DNA from: a virus
Strand: one strand, 5' to 3'
Length of the DNA stretch: 33,792 nucleotides
IMG/VR virus record: IMGVR_UViG_3300037264_007278
Span: 1-33,792 of that record
Made by a program: the position numbers and the translations under genes. Of the stretch, positions 32,333 to 33,792 are shown piece after piece. Numbering within the stretch: the stretch's first letter is position 1; the number at the start of each line of letters is the position of its first letter. The notes under the pieces were generated by a model. That model made no database searches and was not told the DNA's origin. It was given only the letters and a program-made list of their open reading frames with translations.

Positions 32333-33754
32333 GTGGTGGCATTGAAGCAGGCAGAAGCAGTGGGTTCGGCTCTCCCGGACCCGGTGCATACTGCCGCCAC
32401 CACTGTGCCGACCCCACGTCCGGCGGTCTCAAACAAGCCAGCGCCTGGGCAGCTAGGCCCGAAAGGGATGCAGCCCCGACAAACCTACTCTCGAGTGAAT
32501 ACGGGCATACCGTCAACACCAGAGGCAGGTATGGGCGCGCAGAAGAGCAGTCTCAGAGGAACAGAGTTTTTGCCCGCCAAAGTAGCGGGAGCAAAGGTGA
32601 GTAACATGGGTAGCTTGATGGCACGGCCAGATCTGAACACGTTGCTGAAGCACGCAATGGAGGGCACGATCAGCAGGGTCGATATCAACGCAGAAGTTGC
32701 TCGTCAGATGGGGCAGCACGATGGGTCTGAGAAGACTGCGTCTGCAGAAGATGATGAGGTTCATGTCTCTACAGAGCAGGTGGAGAAGCTTGCTGCCGCT
32801 GTGGGGTATATAGCGGAGCAGCTCGCGAAAGAAGCAGACCAGATGGAGGTCTCGGAGTCTGCTGTCGGCGGGAGCAACATCGACGCTGGGCAGATGGGCC
32901 AAGCCACCAGTGGGAATCAGCCGCCTATGACACCAGCCCTTCAAGGGGAGAAGGTGCAGAGCGGTGCTGCCAATACAGGGCTTGAGACCAATGATGCGAT
33001 GAAGCATCCAGCTCAACCGGTTGAACCCATAAAGAATGAGAAGACAGCTGAAGCGGACCCAGAGAGTCACTTTATTCGTAGGCATTTTCTTGGTACCCCG
33101 ATCTCTGCTGCGATAGAGGCAGAGAGGGGCAAGAAGCTGAAAGCATTAGCTAGTACCGGGGGGCATGGTTTAGAGGAAACCCTAAAAGGAACGGGCATCG
33201 GCGCCGTCGGGGGCACGGCAGCTGGGGCACTATACGGGCTCGCTGCCGGTCCACAACTTCGCAGAGTGGGCATGCCATTGTCCCAAGCTATCGGTACAGC
33301 AGGTATTCTTGGTGCAGGCCTTGGTGCAGGCCTTGGTGGCCTGAAAGGGAAGATGGGTAGGGAAGCTAGCCGTTTGCATGGGGAGTACAGTAAGCATAAG
33401 AAGACAGCTGCCGACGAAGACCCAGAAGGGCACAAGGTACGTAGATTCTTTTTGGGTAATCCCGTCTCGGCTGCCATCGAGGCAGAGAAGGGCAAGAAGC
33501 TCAAGTCTTTTGGTAGGGCAGCTGGGCATAGCGCTGTAGAACAGGCTAAAGGTATGGGCATAGGTGGTGTAGGTGGGGCTGGTCTTGGTGCTGCTATCGG
33601 GGCAGCGGTTGGGGCTAAGAAAGGCATTCCTCTTAAGCGTGCTCTCTCACGTGGGGCTGTGGTAGGAGGTCTCGGAGGTGCCTACGCAGGTGGTGTTGCT
33701 GGTAGCACTAAAGGCCAGTTAGACCGTAGAGCTTCTGAGATACATGGAGAATAA
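32333..33754 (+). CDS. glycine-zipper protein with tandem duplication, 3' end doubtful
   Basis: GTG 32333 (473 aa) is chosen because GCGGAG lies about 8 bases upstream; the longer frame from TTG 32297 overlaps the previous gene without a ribosome site. Residues 1-235 are low in complexity, with a helical segment (EQVEKLAAAVGYIAEQLAKEADQ). Then two copies of a ~120-residue unit follow: basic start (RRHFLG / RRFFLG), SAAIEAE.GKKLK, then Gly/Ala-rich zipper segments and an HGE end. Likely a membrane-active or packaged virion protein. The apparent stop TAA is immediately followed by sequencing-adapter sequence, so the real protein may continue. Confidence 0.66.
   Translation: MVALKQAEAVGSALPDPVHTAATTVPTPRPAVSNKPAPGQLGPKGMQPRQTYSRVNTGIPSTPEAGMGAQKSSLRGTEFLPAKVAGAKVSNMGSLMARPDLNTLLKHAMEGTISRVDINAEVARQMGQHDGSEKTASAEDDEVHVSTEQVEKLAAAVGYIAEQLAKEADQMEVSESAVGGSNIDAGQMGQATSGNQPPMTPALQGEKVQSGAANTGLETNDAMKHPAQPVEPIKNEKTAEADPESHFIRRHFLGTPISAAIEAERGKKLKALASTGGHGLEETLKGTGIGAVGGTAAGALYGLAAGPQLRRVGMPLSQAIGTAGILGAGLGAGLGGLKGKMGREASRLHGEYSKHKKTAADEDPEGHKVRRFFLGNPVSAAIEAEKGKKLKSFGRAAGHSAVEQAKGMGIGGVGGAGLGAAIGAAVGAKKGIPLKRALSRGAVVGGLGGAYAGGVAGSTKGQLDRRASEIHGE
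33041..33754 (+). repeat. ~360-bp tandem duplication within CDS
   Basis: Both copies begin AAGACAGCTG (33041 and 33401, exactly 360 bp apart) and encode DP[E]..H..RR.FLG..[IV]SAAIEAE.GKKLK then a zipper. The first copy ends HGEYSKHK and runs into the second; the second ends HGE at the window's edge. Confidence 0.82.
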
Positions 33755-33792
33755 ATCGGAAGAGCGTCGTGTAGGGAAAGATGTTCAGGCTT
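33753..33792. other. Illumina adapter-like contig end (artefact)
   Basis: From 33755 the sequence ATCGGAAGAGCGTCGTGTAG and the following GGAAAGA match the common Illumina TruSeq adapter read-through for about 27 bases. It then diverges. This is very unlikely to be phage sequence and makes the last gene's stop unreliable. Confidence 0.9.

Noticed and set aside
32326-32604. 92-aa rightward frame starting at ATG 32326
   Set aside because: Overlaps the repeat-protein gene in another frame; the ribosome site fits GTG 32333 better, and the composition is not protein-like.
33067-33627. 186-aa leftward frame in the zipper repeats
   Set aside because: It is the antisense of Gly/Ala-rich tandem repeats and has a composition expected from that alone.

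Overview
This window reads as part of a large tailed-phage (Caudoviricetes) genome, most likely a contig from an environmental or metagenomic assembly. The evidence is a dense gene layout with mostly 1-17 bp overlaps, a recognisable portal protein, a GpA-like large terminase, a prohead-protease-like protein, a central-spike-like baseplate protein, and many glycine- or alanine-rich virion-type proteins. No tRNA, rRNA, CRISPR array or insertion sequence was seen. The host cannot be read from the sequence. The right end carries about 27 bases identical to a standard Illumina adapter, so the last ~40 bases are probably not biological.

The centrepiece is a 2153-residue gene (13392-19853) holding a complete multisubunit-type RNA polymerase core in one chain. 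All the beta landmarks come first, followed after a linker of about 60 residues by all the beta' landmarks: the ADFDGD metal triad, bridge helix, trigger-loop helix and the C-terminal zinc site. It lacks the N-terminal beta' zinc ribbon and has a Ser in place of the Asn of NADFDGD. It sits inside the virion-gene operon and touches the spike gene through a TAATG overlap.

Layout from left to right. Positions 1-3792 are a leftward operon: a partial ORF, a family-4-like uracil-DNA glycosylase, a small unknown, an SF2 helicase, and a Cys-motif/Pro-Gln-rich protein. Positions 3793-3913 are a divergent control region. Positions 3914-9174 are a rightward virion operon: two proteins sharing a helical module, two further unknowns, and the portal. 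A bidirectional hairpin lies at 9185-9202. Positions 9217-13305 are a second leftward operon: a VWA/metallopeptidase-like protein, a MoxR-type AAA+ ATPase, two unknowns, a tiny membrane peptide and an acidic peptide. Positions 13306-13391 are a second divergent control region. Positions 13392-33754 run mainly rightward: the fused RNA polymerase, spike, structural unknowns, large terminase, protease, a coiled-coil/scaffold-like protein and a glycine-zipper repeat protein. Two leftward genes (25142-25576 and 27353-28036) flank the terminase on the opposite strand.

Both leftward operons begin just downstream of a nearly identical 19-bp element (18 of 19 bases identical). This makes it a good candidate for a dedicated promoter or operator, possibly read by the phage's own polymerase. 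The major capsid protein is not in the window. By common gene order it would lie beyond the right end, after the protease and scaffold-like genes. Multisubunit RNA polymerase genes in tailed phages have been described before (phiKZ-like split subunits, and a metagenomic clade of RNAP-encoding Caudovirales). The single-chain form, its active-site substitutions and its place in a spike operon are the parts most worth checking.
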